DNA of 64,000 nucleotides from an uncultured Lachnospiraceae bacterium (GTDB lineage: Bacteria > Bacillota > Clostridia > Lachnospirales > Lachnospiraceae), in contig CAJTSB010000005.1 in assembly GCA_910578825.1 (NCBI GenBank), positions 1-64,000 on the forward strand, read 5' to 3'. Both the position numbers and the translations under genes were made by a program. Shown here piece by piece: positions 14,244 through 23,469 of this stretch; positions within the stretch are counted from its first letter, which is position 1; every line of letters starts with the position of its first letter. The notes below the pieces were generated by a model. That model saw nothing but the letters and a program-made list of their open reading frames with translations. It did not search any database and had not been told where the DNA came from.

Positions 14244-16898
14244 GTGAAAAAGTATGGAGTGAATGAACTGCGCAGGATGTATCTGGAATTTTTTGAAAGC
14301 AAGGAACACCTGGCAATGAAGAGTTTTTCGCTGGTGCCGCACAATGACAACAGCCTGTTGTTAATCAATGCGGGGATGGCGCCGCTGAAACCTTATTTTA
14401 CCGGACAGGAAATTCCACCGAAGAGACGTGTGACTACCTGCCAGAAATGTATCCGTACCGGAGATATTGAGAATGTAGGAAAGACCGCACGGCATCTTAC
14501 GTTTTTTGAGATGTTGGGTAACTTTTCTTTTGGAGATTATTTTAAACACGAGGCGATTGCCTGGAGCTGGGAATTTTTGACGGAGGTCATCGGCATGGAG
14601 CCGGAGCGTCTCTATCCGTCCATTTATGGAGAAGATGATGAGGCGTTTGAAATCTGGACGAAGGAAGTCGGCGTTCCGGCGGAGAAGATTACCCGTTTCT
14701 ATCGTGATGAGAACGGCGAATGTGATAATTTCTGGGAGCATGGCGCAGGTCCCTGCGGACCGTGTTCTGAGATTTATTATGATCGTGGGGAAGCATATGG
14801 ATGCGGCAGTCCGGATTGTAAGGTGGGCTGTGACTGCGACCGTTTTATGGAAGTGTGGAACAACGTGTTCACCCAGTTTGACGGGGATGGACATGGCAAC
14901 TATGAAGAGCTTGCCAATAAGAATATTGATACCGGAATGGGGCTGGAGCGTCTTGCAGTAGTTGTTCAGGATGTTGATTCCGTATTTGACATTGATACGA
15001 TGAAGGCAATCCGCGATAAGGTGTGCGAGGTGTCTGGTAAGGTTTATCAAAAGGAGGAATTGGACGATGTTTCCATCCGCCTGATTACAGACCATATGCG
15101 TTCTGCTACCTTTATGATTTCTGACGGTATCATGCCCTCGAACGAAGGGCGCGGGTATGTACTGCGTCGTTTGATCCGCCGTGCAGCGCGTCATGGAAGG
15201 CTTTTGGGCATTGACGGCAAATTCCTTGCTACGCTGAGTGCGACCGTGATTGCGGAGAGCAGAGACGGATACCCGGAGCTGGAAGAGAAGAAAGAATTTA
15301 TTTTTAAGGTGCTGACCCAGGAGGAGGAGAAATTTGACAAGACCATTGATCAGGGATTAAGTATCCTTGCAGAGATGCAGGAGGAAATGGCGAAGGCTGG
15401 AGAGAAGGTTCTTTCCGGGGAAAACGCGTTTAAATTATATGATACTTATGGGTTCCCGATGGATCTGACACAGGAAATCCTGGAAGAAAAAGGTTTTACA
15501 ATTGACGAAAAAGGTTTTGCCTCCTGTATGGAAGAGCAGCGGAATAAGGCGAGAAATGCCAGAAAAGAGACAAATTATATGGGGGCGGATGCTACGGTCT
15601 ATGATGAAATTGACCCTTCCGTTACCTCTGAATTTGTGGGATATGACTGTTTGCAACATACTTCTGAGATTACAGTGCTGACGACGGAGACGGAGCTTAC
15701 ACAGGCCTTATCTGACGGAGAGCGCGGAACGATCATTGTCAAAGAGACGCCGTTCTATGCAACGATGGGTGGACAAAATGCCGATACCGGAATGATTCAG
15801 GTGGGAGACAATCAGTTCCAGGTGGAGGATACGATTCATTTAAGAGGCGGACGTATCGGGCATGTGGGAAATGTCGTTTCCGGTATGTTTAAGACGGGCG
15901 ATACGGTGGAACTTATTGTGGCCGAAGAGAAACGTGCGCTGATTGGCAGGAACCACAGTGCCACCCATTTACTGCAAAAAGCGTTGCGCGAGGTATTGGG
16001 AAGTCATGTGGAGCAGCATGGTTCTGATGTAAATGCGGACAGGCTGCGCTTTGATTTCTCTCATTTTGCGGCGATGACGGCAGAGGAAATTGCCCGTGTA
16101 GAAACGATTGTAAATGAGAAGATTGCAGCAGCTCTTCCGGTAGTGACTGAGGTTATGAGTCTGGAAGAGGCAAAGAAGACGGGCGCAATGGCTCTGTTTG
16201 GTGAGAAGTATGGCGATTCCGTCCGGGTGGTGAAGATGGGAGATTTCTCCGTGGAGCTCTGTGGAGGAACCCATGTAGCCAATACCAGCAGCATCAGCGC
16301 ATTTAAGGTTGTATCGGAGTCCGGCGTGGCAGCAGGCGTGCGTCGTATCGAGGCGCTTACCTCGAAGGCAGTGTTTGCATATTATGACAGGCTGGAAGAG
16401 ACGTTGGAGACTGCTGCGAAGGCGGTAAAGACAAATCCTGCCGGACTGGTGGAGAAGTTGGAACATCTGATGGCGGACATGAAGGCTTTGCAGGCAGAGA
16501 ACGAGGCTTTGAAGAGCAAGGCGGCAAAGGACGCTCTGGGAGACGTGATGGATCAGGTATGCGAAGTCTCCGGTGTGAAACTGCTTGCGGCAGCTGTGCC
16601 TGGTGTGGATATGAATGGTTTGCGTGATCTGGGCGACCAGCTCAAAGGCAAACTGGGAGAGGGCGTAGTGGTGCTTGCATCTGAGAACGACGGCAAGGTC
16701 AGCCTGATTGCCATGGCAACGCAGGGAGCAATGGATCAGGGCGCACACGCAGGAAACCTGATTAAGGCAATTGCCGGAAAAGTTGGCGGCGGCGGTGGCG
16801 GACGTCCCAATATGGCGCAGGCGGGCGGCAAGAACCCGGCTGGTATTCCGGACGCTATCGCGGAAGCGAAAACAGCATTGGAGGGTCAGATTAAATAA
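14244..16898 (+). CDS. alaS: Alanyl-tRNA synthetase (884 aa)
   Basis: Charges tRNA-Ala with alanine and edits mischarged Ser/Gly. The N-terminal class II core starts NELRRMYLEFFESK with the motif FEMLGNFSFGDYFK. The editing domain has HSATH (near residue 573) and CGGTH (near 673) as zinc ligands. The C-terminal oligomerisation domain ends with the glycine-rich GGGGGGRPNMAQAGG segment. The length matches bacterial AlaRS (about 875). The start is GTG 14244 after GGAGG. No T-box is seen. Confidence 0.97.
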   Translation: MKKYGVNELRRMYLEFFESKEHLAMKSFSLVPHNDNSLLLINAGMAPLKPYFTGQEIPPKRRVTTCQKCIRTGDIENVGKTARHLTFFEMLGNFSFGDYFKHEAIAWSWEFLTEVIGMEPERLYPSIYGEDDEAFEIWTKEVGVPAEKITRFYRDENGECDNFWEHGAGPCGPCSEIYYDRGEAYGCGSPDCKVGCDCDRFMEVWNNVFTQFDGDGHGNYEELANKNIDTGMGLERLAVVVQDVDSVFDIDTMKAIRDKVCEVSGKVYQKEELDDVSIRLITDHMRSATFMISDGIMPSNEGRGYVLRRLIRRAARHGRLLGIDGKFLATLSATVIAESRDGYPELEEKKEFIFKVLTQEEEKFDKTIDQGLSILAEMQEEMAKAGEKVLSGENAFKLYDTYGFPMDLTQEILEEKGFTIDEKGFASCMEEQRNKARNARKETNYMGADATVYDEIDPSVTSEFVGYDCLQHTSEITVLTTETELTQALSDGERGTIIVKETPFYATMGGQNADTGMIQVGDNQFQVEDTIHLRGGRIGHVGNVVSGMFKTGDTVELIVAEEKRALIGRNHSATHLLQKALREVLGSHVEQHGSDVNADRLRFDFSHFAAMTAEEIARVETIVNEKIAAALPVVTEVMSLEEAKKTGAMALFGEKYGDSVRVVKMGDFSVELCGGTHVANTSSISAFKVVSESGVAAGVRRIEALTSKAVFAYYDRLEETLETAAKAVKTNPAGLVEKLEHLMADMKALQAENEALKSKAAKDALGDVMDQVCEVSGVKLLAAAVPGVDMNGLRDLGDQLKGKLGEGVVVLASENDGKVSLIAMATQGAMDQGAHAGNLIKAIAGKVGGGGGGRPNMAQAGGKNPAGIPDAIAEAKTALEGQIK

Positions 16899-16917
16899 CA
16901 ATTTTTAGCAAAAATGG

Positions 16918-16945
16918 TTGACTTACAAAAAAAATCTGCTATAAT
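16918..16945 (+). promoter_or_regulatory. SigA promoter of rpsU
   Basis: TTGACT at 16918-16923 and TATAAT at 16940-16945 with a 16-base spacer, directly after alaS. Confidence 0.75.
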
Positions 16946-17024
16946 GAATGATAGTGCAATAAAATATGACCCAAACAGTTGAATATGCACAATACGCAAC
17001 TGGAGGGAGGTTAGGTGTGAGACT

Positions 17025-17201
17025 ATGTCAAATGTAATCGTAAAAGAAAACGAAACTTTGGATAGCGCTTTACGCAGATTCAAAAGAAACTGTGCGAAGG
17101 CTGGTATTCAGCAGGAAATTCGTAAGAGAGAACATTACGAAAAGCCCAGCGTGAAACGTAAGAAAAAATCCGAAGCGGCTAGGAAGCGTAAATATAATTA
17201 G
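17025..17201 (+). CDS. rpsU: 30S ribosomal protein S21 (58 aa)
   Basis: A small basic ribosomal subunit protein involved in initiation. The sequence MSNVIVKENETLDSALRRFK followed by CAKAGIQQEIRKREHYEKPS and a lysine/arginine tail is diagnostic. ATG 17025 is the only suitable start; the ribosome site GGAGGGAGG at 17002-17010 is 14 bases away, longer than usual. It has its own promoter and terminator. Confidence 0.96.
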   Translation: MSNVIVKENETLDSALRRFKRNCAKAGIQQEIRKREHYEKPSVKRKKKSEAARKRKYN

Positions 17202-17217
17202 TAAAATTGTGTAGAAG

Positions 17218-17260
17218 AATTCCACATTTTCTGAGAAGTCAGGAGATGTGGAATTTTTTT
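17218..17260 (+). terminator. Terminator of rpsU
   Basis: AATTCCACAT at 17218-17227 pairs with ATGTGGAATT at 17246-17255, followed by seven T. Confidence 0.85.
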
Positions 17261-17290
17261 GTCATATTCCCATTCTTGTCCTCATATATT
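17261..17290 (+). promoter_or_regulatory. SigE promoter of the spoIIIA operon
   Basis: GTCATATT at 17261-17268 and CATATATT at 17283-17290 are separated by 14 bases, an excellent match to the mother-cell SigE consensus. It lies 35 bases ahead of spoIIIAA, directly after the rpsU terminator. Confidence 0.75.
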
Positions 17291-17324
17291 TGAAAACAGA
17301 TACAAGCTATCAGGAGGGCGGTTT

Positions 17325-18263
17325 ATGGAGGAAATCATCAATGTATTTCCCAGCGCCTTGCGTCCATTGTGCCGAATGGGGTTTGAACAGGGAATCGAGC
17401 CGGAGGAAATCAGACTGCGCATTGGACGTCCGGTTATGATATTGGGAAAAAATGGGGAATATTTTTGGAATCAGAGCAGAAAGAGACTGCAGAGGGACAG
17501 GCAGGAAAGTTATGTCTGGCTGGAAACTGACATGAAGGAAACGTTGTCGCGGATGAGCCGTTATTCCATGTATGCGCTGGAAGAAGAGCTGCGCAGCGGT
17601 TTCTTTACAATCCAGGGCGGACATCGGGTGGGCGTTGCGGGACGCACGGTCTGCGAGCAGGGAAAAATCCTTTCGTTTCGCAACATCAGCTGTCTGAATA
17701 TTCGGGTGGCGAGACAGAAAAAGGGCTGTGCGGTGGATCTGTTTCCCTGGCTGATGGAGGATGGGGATATCTACAATACGCTGATTCTGTCTCCCCCAGG
17801 AATTGGCAAGACAACCATGTTGCGCGATTGTATCCGCCTTTTGTCGGAAGGCAGCAGTAATATTCCTGGCAAAAAGGTCGGTGTCGTGGACGAGCGCAGT
17901 GAGATTGCAGCCTGTTTTTTTGGAATTCCCCAGAATGATTTGGGAGAGCGCACAGATGTACTGGACGCTTGTCCCAAGATTGAGGGAATGCGTCTTATGC
18001 TGCGCAGCATGTCGCCGCAGGTTCTTGCCGTAGACGAGCTTGGGAGCCGGGAGGACTGCCTTGCGGTGGAAGAGGCGCTTCACTGTGGCTGTCGGATTCT
18101 GGGAACCATGCATGCAAAGACGATTGAAGATTTGCAGGACAAGGTATATCTCTCGAAATGGCTGGACAGGGGATTTTTTGGCAGGTTTGTATTTCTTTCT
18201 CTGGACGGGGGCGGGATACGCAGATTTTCCGTATATGATGGGAGGCTGAAGAGATTATGTTAA
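17325..18263 (+). CDS. spoIIIAA: Stage III sporulation protein AA, ATPase (312 aa)
   Basis: The cytoplasmic mother-cell ATPase of the SpoIIIA-SpoIIQ feeding-tube channel, related to type II/IV secretion ATPases. Walker A is SPPGIGKTTM, with the conserved GVVDERSEIAA and MRLMLRSMSPQVLAVDELG blocks. ATG 17325 follows AGGAGG, and an upstream in-frame start at 17259 would run back across the promoter. The stop overlaps spoIIIAB by 7 bases. Confidence 0.96.
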   Translation: MEEIINVFPSALRPLCRMGFEQGIEPEEIRLRIGRPVMILGKNGEYFWNQSRKRLQRDRQESYVWLETDMKETLSRMSRYSMYALEEELRSGFFTIQGGHRVGVAGRTVCEQGKILSFRNISCLNIRVARQKKGCAVDLFPWLMEDGDIYNTLILSPPGIGKTTMLRDCIRLLSEGSSNIPGKKVGVVDERSEIAACFFGIPQNDLGERTDVLDACPKIEGMRLMLRSMSPQVLAVDELGSREDCLAVEEALHCGCRILGTMHAKTIEDLQDKVYLSKWLDRGFFGRFVFLSLDGGGIRRFSVYDGRLKRLC

Positions 18264-18772
18264 AAATTGCAGGCAGCGTTTTGATTGTTCTGACGTCTGT
18301 CTTATATGGCTGGAAGATCCGGCAGGAACTTCAGGAACATGTACAGCAGCTTATAGGGATGAAGGAGATGTTTTTGATGTTGTGGGGAGAAATTTCTTAT
18401 ACCAGAACGCCGCTGAAGGAGGCGTTTTTGCAGATTGCATCTCAGAATAAGGAGCCGTTTTCTTCCTTTCTGGAGGAGGCGGCGCGGAGGCTGGATGAAA
18501 ATGAAGAGAGTGTGGGATGTTTCTGGAATGGTCTTGTGGAGCAGGAAAGAGGGAGATTTCTGTTTGAGGAAGAGGAATATGAGGTCTTGAAACGCGCCGG
18601 GGAAAATTTCGGATATCTGGACGGGCAGATGCAGCTGAAAAATCTGGAGTTGTACATAGAGCAGACGGAGGTATTGATTAAAAAGGCGCAGGGAGAATTG
18701 CAGGATAAGAAAAAATTATCTGGTGTATTGAGTGTGATGTGCGGTCTGTTTCTTATCATACTGCTGGTATAA
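18257..18772 (+). CDS. spoIIIAB: Stage III sporulation protein AB (171 aa)
   Basis: A membrane-associated SpoIIIA component with similarity to type II secretion GspF-like proteins. Membrane segments lie near residues 1-18 and 152-170, with a helical middle (EMFLMLWGEISYTRTPLKEAF). The overlap with spoIIIAA shows translational coupling. Length is usual for the family. Confidence 0.92.
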   Translation: MLKIAGSVLIVLTSVLYGWKIRQELQEHVQQLIGMKEMFLMLWGEISYTRTPLKEAFLQIASQNKEPFSSFLEEAARRLDENEESVGCFWNGLVEQERGRFLFEEEEYEVLKRAGENFGYLDGQMQLKNLELYIEQTEVLIKKAQGELQDKKKLSGVLSVMCGLFLIILLV

Positions 18773-18788
18773 AAATGCGGAGGAAACT

Positions 18789-18983
18789 ATGAGTATAAGT
18801 TTGATTTTTAAAATTGCAGCCGTGGGGATTCTTGTAACAGTGCTTAGTCAGGTGCTAAAACACAGTGGAAGGGACGAACATGCCTTTCTGACAAGCCTTG
18901 CCGGACTTTTGATTGTGCTGTTTTGGATTGTGCCCTATGTATATGAGCTGTTCGAGACAATGAGAAACCTGTTTGCGTTGTAG
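18789..18983 (+). CDS. spoIIIAC: Stage III sporulation protein AC (64 aa)
   Basis: A small two-helix membrane protein of the SpoIIIA complex: IFKIAAVGILVTVLSQVL, then a short loop HSGRDEHAF, then a second helix. It is followed by SpoIIIAD, its usual partner. GCGGAGG lies upstream. Confidence 0.94.
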   Translation: MSISLIFKIAAVGILVTVLSQVLKHSGRDEHAFLTSLAGLLIVLFWIVPYVYELFETMRNLFAL

Positions 18984-18995
18984 CGGAGGTATTTC

Positions 18996-19382
18996 ATGGA
19001 TATCATTAAAATTGCGGTTCTTGGAACCGTGGGTGCGTTGCTCGGCATCCTGTTAAAGAGTCAGAAAAAGGAGTACGAGCTGTTTGCAATGCTGGGAGTA
19101 TCCCTGTGTATTTTTTATTTTATAATGTCCAAGCTGAACCTGGTTATTTCTGTTATTGACCGTATGCAGGATTATGTAAATCTGGACAATAGTTACATTG
19201 TTATTTTGATAAAGATGATAGGGATTACCTACGTGTCAGAGTTCTCTGCAAATCTCTGTAAGGACGCCGGGTATCAGACGGTTGCAGCACAGATTGAAAT
19301 GTTTGGAAAGCTTTCCATACTGGCAATCAGTATGCCGGTGGTTCTGGTGTTGTTAGAGACGGTCGGAGAATTTCTGGTATAG
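18996..19382 (+). CDS. spoIIIAD: Stage III sporulation protein AD (128 aa)
   Basis: A polytopic membrane subunit of the SpoIIIA channel. Four hydrophobic segments are visible, with the conserved ITYVSEFSANLCKDAGY block near residue 75. It follows spoIIIAC by 12 bases, with GCGGAGG upstream. Confidence 0.94.
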   Translation: MDIIKIAVLGTVGALLGILLKSQKKEYELFAMLGVSLCIFYFIMSKLNLVISVIDRMQDYVNLDNSYIVILIKMIGITYVSEFSANLCKDAGYQTVAAQIEMFGKLSILAISMPVVLVLLETVGEFLV

Positions 19383-19400
19383 AATGTTAAGGGGAACGAT

Positions 19401-20636
19401 ATGGCACAGGGAAAAGATTGGATGATAAGAAGTGCGATAGTGATAGCGGCGCTGTTCTGTCTGTGGGTTTTTTCGGGAAATGCGAAAGCTGCTGGAGATA
19501 CGGGGGAACAGGCGGAAAATGAAATTTCTGCCTTGCATGCAAAAGAACAGGCGGAAAGTGATATGGATGCGGAGATGGAGGAGACCATCGACGGCTATCT
19601 GGACGAGCTTGATTTTTCGGATATTGATAAGATGTTGAGCGGGCAGGAGGGGATTGACGAGCTGGATTTCCGGGAACTGGTGGAGCGGATGCTTGACGGA
19701 GAGGAAATTGACAAAGGCTGGCTGTTGAACAAGATTTTTTCTGCTGTCTTCTCGGAGGTTCAGGAATTTCGGGGAACGCTGATACAGATTGTTATATTGT
19801 GTATCGTGTTTGCAATCCTCTATAATTTTGCCAATGTCTTTGAGAATCCATCAGTGACGGATATCAGTTTTTATATGGTGTACATCCTTCTTCTGATTCT
19901 GCTTATGAAATCTTTTTTTGTCCTGCGGGATGTGTCCGTCATGGCAATTTCACGGGTGATGATGTTTTTGAAGGTAGTGATTCCGCTGTTTACAGCAAGT
20001 ATGGTATTTTCGGGGCAAATTACTACGGCGGCGGGTTTTTATGATATGACGTTCCTTTTGATTTACGGTATGGAGTGGATGATGCAGAGACTGGTGATTC
20101 CGGGCATTCAGATATATGTGACGCTGGAATTGATGAATTATCTGACTGGGGAGGAAATGTTTTCAAAGATGACGTCACTGATAAAATCGGGGATTTTATG
20201 GATCGTAAAGTGTTTGTTTACGGTCGTCATTGGAATCAATGTGGTGCAGAATCTTCTAACCCCGGTGATTGACACCTTTAAATCCGGGCTGATTGCCAAG
20301 ACGGCGGGAATGATGCCGGGGCTTGGAACTTCCATCAATGCGGTGACAGAAATTATGGTCGGTTCCGGAATTATCATTAAAAACGGTATCGGCATGGCGG
20401 CAATAGTTGTGTTGCTGGTTTTGTGCGCGGGTCCGATGATAAAAGTGTGGGTGATGACGTTTCTGTACAAATTGCTGGCAGCAATGATGCAGCCGGTGGC
20501 GGACAAGCGGATGATTGGTTGTATTGCAGGTACGGGTGACGGTGGAAGTCTCCTCTGTAAAGTGGTGGTGACGACAACAGTATTGTTTCTGGTGACTATC
20601 GCCATGGTGACGGCAGCGACGACTTTTAACCACTGA
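19401..20636 (+). CDS. spoIIIAE: Stage III sporulation protein AE (411 aa)
   Basis: The large membrane protein of the SpoIIIA complex. It has an N-terminal signal-like helix, an acidic extracellular stretch (residues about 35-110) and about seven membrane segments. LELMNYLTGEEMFSKM and the glycine-rich PGLGTSINAVTEIMVGSGII segment are characteristic. It sits in the canonical AD-AE-AF order. Confidence 0.94.
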   Translation: MAQGKDWMIRSAIVIAALFCLWVFSGNAKAAGDTGEQAENEISALHAKEQAESDMDAEMEETIDGYLDELDFSDIDKMLSGQEGIDELDFRELVERMLDGEEIDKGWLLNKIFSAVFSEVQEFRGTLIQIVILCIVFAILYNFANVFENPSVTDISFYMVYILLLILLMKSFFVLRDVSVMAISRVMMFLKVVIPLFTASMVFSGQITTAAGFYDMTFLLIYGMEWMMQRLVIPGIQIYVTLELMNYLTGEEMFSKMTSLIKSGILWIVKCLFTVVIGINVVQNLLTPVIDTFKSGLIAKTAGMMPGLGTSINAVTEIMVGSGIIIKNGIGMAAIVVLLVLCAGPMIKVWVMTFLYKLLAAMMQPVADKRMIGCIAGTGDGGSLLCKVVVTTTVLFLVTIAMVTAATTFNH

Positions 20637-20689
20637 AAGGCAAAAACACAGGGGAACGGCAGTCTGTTTCGTCGCAGAAAGGAGCAGGA

Positions 20690-21235
20690 ATGAGTTATAT
20701 TTTTCACTGGGTAAAAAATCTGGTGTGTTTTTATCTGTTGATTACGGTGGCTTTGCATTTGCTGCCGAGGAAAAATTATCAGAAATATGTACGTTTTTTC
20801 TCCGGGATTTTATTGACCATCCTTGTTGTATCTCCGGTGCTGGAGCTTTTGGGGGATGAGGAGGCGCTGAGGCAGAAAATCAGCCAGGAAGAATTTTTTC
20901 AGGGCATGGACAATATAAAACTTGACACGGAGCATTTGGAAATGACTCAGAAGGAGCTATATATCAGGGAATATGAGCGCGCGCTGGGGATGGACGTTGG
21001 TCGCATGGCGGAGGAAAAACAGCTTGTGCCTGAGAAGGTGGAAGTAAAGCTGACGGAAGGCTATGAAGTTTCCTCCATTGATATGACGGTGACGTTTCAG
21101 GATGAGGCGGCGACTGTGCAGAAAGCGTCTTATGCAGGGGATAGCGCCCAATATCCGCAGATATATGAACTGCGGCAGGATTTGATGGAATTTTACAGGC
21201 TAAAGGATGAGCAGATTCGTATTGTGATTGTATAA
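20690..21235 (+). CDS. spoIIIAF: Stage III sporulation protein AF (181 aa)
   Basis: Two N-terminal membrane helices (about residues 7-24 and 35-53) and a soluble C-terminal ring-building domain facing the intermembrane space. AAAGGAGCAGG precedes the start. Sequence divergence is high in this family, so the call rests on topology, length and operon position. Confidence 0.88.
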   Translation: MSYIFHWVKNLVCFYLLITVALHLLPRKNYQKYVRFFSGILLTILVVSPVLELLGDEEALRQKISQEEFFQGMDNIKLDTEHLEMTQKELYIREYERALGMDVGRMAEEKQLVPEKVEVKLTEGYEVSSIDMTVTFQDEAATVQKASYAGDSAQYPQIYELRQDLMEFYRLKDEQIRIVIV

Positions 21236-21252
21236 AGAGAGGTAGATAGGGG

Positions 21253-21825
21253 ATGAAGAAAGATAAGTTTTCTCTGGATAAACTGAAAAAGATACCAAAA
21301 AACCAGCTGTTGATTGGAGGGCTTGCAGGCATCCTGCTACTGGTTATTGCGATTCCGATAGATAAAAAACCGGAGTCCGGAGAGGAGCGGGAACAGGTCG
21401 TGGAACAGCAGTCTGACAATGAAGACAACGGGGATTACGCAAAACGGATGGAGCGTCGGCTGGAAAAAATTTTGGAAAATATGGTGGGCGTGGGGAAAGT
21501 GGAGGTAATGATTACGTTGAAAGATGAGGGAGAGAAACAGGTGGAAAAGGACAGAAATAAAAACAGCCAGGATACGAAAGAGCAGGACGGCGCCATGACA
21601 CGCAGCAGTACCGATCAGCAGTCTCAGGAAGAAACCGTCTATTTTGGCGGGAGTGAGAATGAAGGGGAACCTTTTGTGAAGAAAGAGGTGACTCCCTGTG
21701 TGGAAGGTGTACTGGTGGTGGCAGAAGGAGGTGGAAACGCACAGGTGGCAAAAAATATTTCTGATGCAGTTTTAGCATTATTTCCAGTGGAAGTACATAA
21801 AATTAAGGTAGTTAAGATGAATTGA
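21253..21825 (+). CDS. spoIIIAG: Stage III sporulation protein AG (190 aa)
   Basis: One N-terminal membrane helix (about residues 20-36), an acidic linker, then the ring-forming domain with MVGVGKVEVMITLKDEGEK and the C-terminal VEGVLVVAEGGGNAQVAKNI, a strong SpoIIIAG signature. It forms a large ring in the intermembrane channel in other species. Confidence 0.95.
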   Translation: MKKDKFSLDKLKKIPKNQLLIGGLAGILLLVIAIPIDKKPESGEEREQVVEQQSDNEDNGDYAKRMERRLEKILENMVGVGKVEVMITLKDEGEKQVEKDRNKNSQDTKEQDGAMTRSSTDQQSQEETVYFGGSENEGEPFVKKEVTPCVEGVLVVAEGGGNAQVAKNISDAVLALFPVEVHKIKVVKMN

Positions 21826-21840
21826 CAGGAGGGCATCATT

Positions 21841-22659
21841 TTGAAAAAAGTTTTCAGAAAGAATCAGATTATCATCACGGCTTTGGCTCTTATGATTGCC
21901 GTTGCAGGTTATTTGCAATACACGGGAAGCCGAAGCGACAAAGACCTCGCGCAGGAGGCTAGCGCGGACACCAATGAAAGTACATATGACATTTCAGACG
22001 AGGATATGTATAACGCGGAAGATATTTTTACGGATACGGAAGAGAGTGCAGAGACAGGAACAGAAGCGCTGGGCGTACAGACCGGAGAAGAAATTGCAGC
22101 CGGACAGAATGCAGATGCAGAGAATCCGGGAGAGGCGGTTCTTACAAGCAGCAGTGTGAACAATGTTGATTTTGTATCTGAGGTAAAATTGAACCGGGAG
22201 CAGGTGCGTTCCCAGAACAAGGCGTCGTTGCTGGAATTAATCAACAATGTAAATATCACCGAGGAACAGAAACAGGATGCGGTAAACGCCATGGTTGCCA
22301 TGACGGATATTGCAGAGCGTGAGGCGGCTGCAGAGATGCTGCTTGAGGCAAAAGGATTTACGGATGTTGTAGTAAGCATCACAGATGGAAATGCAGACGT
22401 GGTACTGAATATGGGAGAGGTCACAGATGCAAAACGCGCGCAGATAGAAGATATCGTGAAACGCAAGACGAATGTGGAGGCACAGAACATTGTAATTACT
22501 CCGATTCAGGGAAATGCGGATACCGGTACAGCTACGGACGGTGCGAACGGTGAGACTGCCACAGATGGCGCAGTCGATGGGGAAAATGCTGCAGATACCG
22601 GCAATACAGATGGAAATGCGCCGGCAGACGGGGCAGAAGGTAACGGCGCTACGAGCTAG
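21841..22659 (+). CDS. spoIIIAH: Stage III sporulation protein AH (272 aa)
   Basis: The mother-cell partner of forespore SpoIIQ. It has an N-terminal helix (residues 9-24), a long acidic linker (about 30-100), the YscJ/FliF-like domain (ELINNVNITEEQKQDAVNAM, AAAEMLLEAKGFTDVVVSI) and an unusual Asp/Gly/Thr/Asn-rich C-terminal tail of about 45 residues beyond the normal end. A TTG start at 21841 follows CAGGAGG. It is last in the operon. Confidence 0.93.
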   Translation: MKKVFRKNQIIITALALMIAVAGYLQYTGSRSDKDLAQEASADTNESTYDISDEDMYNAEDIFTDTEESAETGTEALGVQTGEEIAAGQNADAENPGEAVLTSSSVNNVDFVSEVKLNREQVRSQNKASLLELINNVNITEEQKQDAVNAMVAMTDIAEREAAAEMLLEAKGFTDVVVSITDGNADVVLNMGEVTDAKRAQIEDIVKRKTNVEAQNIVITPIQGNADTGTATDGANGETATDGAVDGENAADTGNTDGNAPADGAEGNGATS

Positions 22660-22721
22660 CCTGGTCTTGTGCTATGTGTCAATATTGTCTGGTTGGGATG
22701 TTTGGAAAATGAAAAGTGTAT

Positions 22722-22759
22722 GCAAGGGGCGGCGCCTGTCTGGCGCCGTCTTTTTGCAA
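22722..22759 (+). terminator. Terminator of the spoIIIA operon
   Basis: GGCGGCGCC at 22728-22736 pairs with GGCGCCGTC at 22742-22750 (one wobble), loop TGTCT, then five T. Flanking TGCAA/TTGCA extends the stem. Confidence 0.85.
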
Positions 22760-22889
22760 GGGAGTTTTTGTTGCGGATTTAATTTGCCTGTGATATGATA
22801 ATTCTAAAGAAACACAGTCTTTTACGTGTATGGGATGAGAAATATAAGGTACAATTAATAGACAGGATGGAAGAAAGGGGTTTGAAAAT

Positions 22890-23447
22890 ATGGGATTCGC
22901 TGCAAGAGAACATTGGAGAGATGAAAAGATAGACGGTGTGATTTATGATATGTCGCCTTCACCGGACTATCAGCATGGAATTATAAACGGAAATATTTAT
23001 GCTGCAATAAAATATGGATTAAAGAATAGCCTGTGTCTTGTATCTATCGAGAATCTGGATTTTAAATATCACCCTGAGGAGAATGACGATTACCTGTGTC
23101 CAGACATCATGGTGATCTGTGACCGCAAGCATTTAAAGGGAGGAGCGTACAGCGGAATTCCCAAATTTATTGCGGAGACCTTAAGCCCTGCGACGGCAAA
23201 GCGCGATAGGAAAGAGAAAAAGGACATCTATGAAAAAGCTGGCGTGGAAGAATACTGGATTGTCTTTCCGCAGGGCAAATCGTTGGAAATATATTATTTA
23301 AGGGATGGGAAGTATAATCTGGAGCAGAATTATATTTTGCAGGATGACAGAGAGTTCGAAGACTACAATGCAGATACGGAGATATGCTTGCGGGCGTTTC
23401 CGAATATCAAAATGACGTTGAGTGAGATTTTTGAGGGAATGGATTAA
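22890..23447 (+). CDS. Uma2-family putative restriction-endonuclease-like protein (185 aa)
   Basis: A PD-(D/E)xK-fold protein of the Uma2/DUF820 family. The family pattern is clear: YDMSPSPDYQHGIINGNI, then YLCPDIMVICDR (catalytic Asp), FIAETLSPATAKRDRKEKKD (Glu and Lys) and YEKAGVEEYWIV. The biological role of the family is uncertain; members are numerous and often linked with mobile or defence regions. It ends 22 bases before the ATPase gene, so the three genes up to 25596 may be one unit. Confidence 0.88.
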   Translation: MGFAAREHWRDEKIDGVIYDMSPSPDYQHGIINGNIYAAIKYGLKNSLCLVSIENLDFKYHPEENDDYLCPDIMVICDRKHLKGGAYSGIPKFIAETLSPATAKRDRKEKKDIYEKAGVEEYWIVFPQGKSLEIYYLRDGKYNLEQNYILQDDREFEDYNADTEICLRAFPNIKMTLSEIFEGMD

Positions 23448-23469
23448 AGAAGAAAGAAGGAGCAGTTAC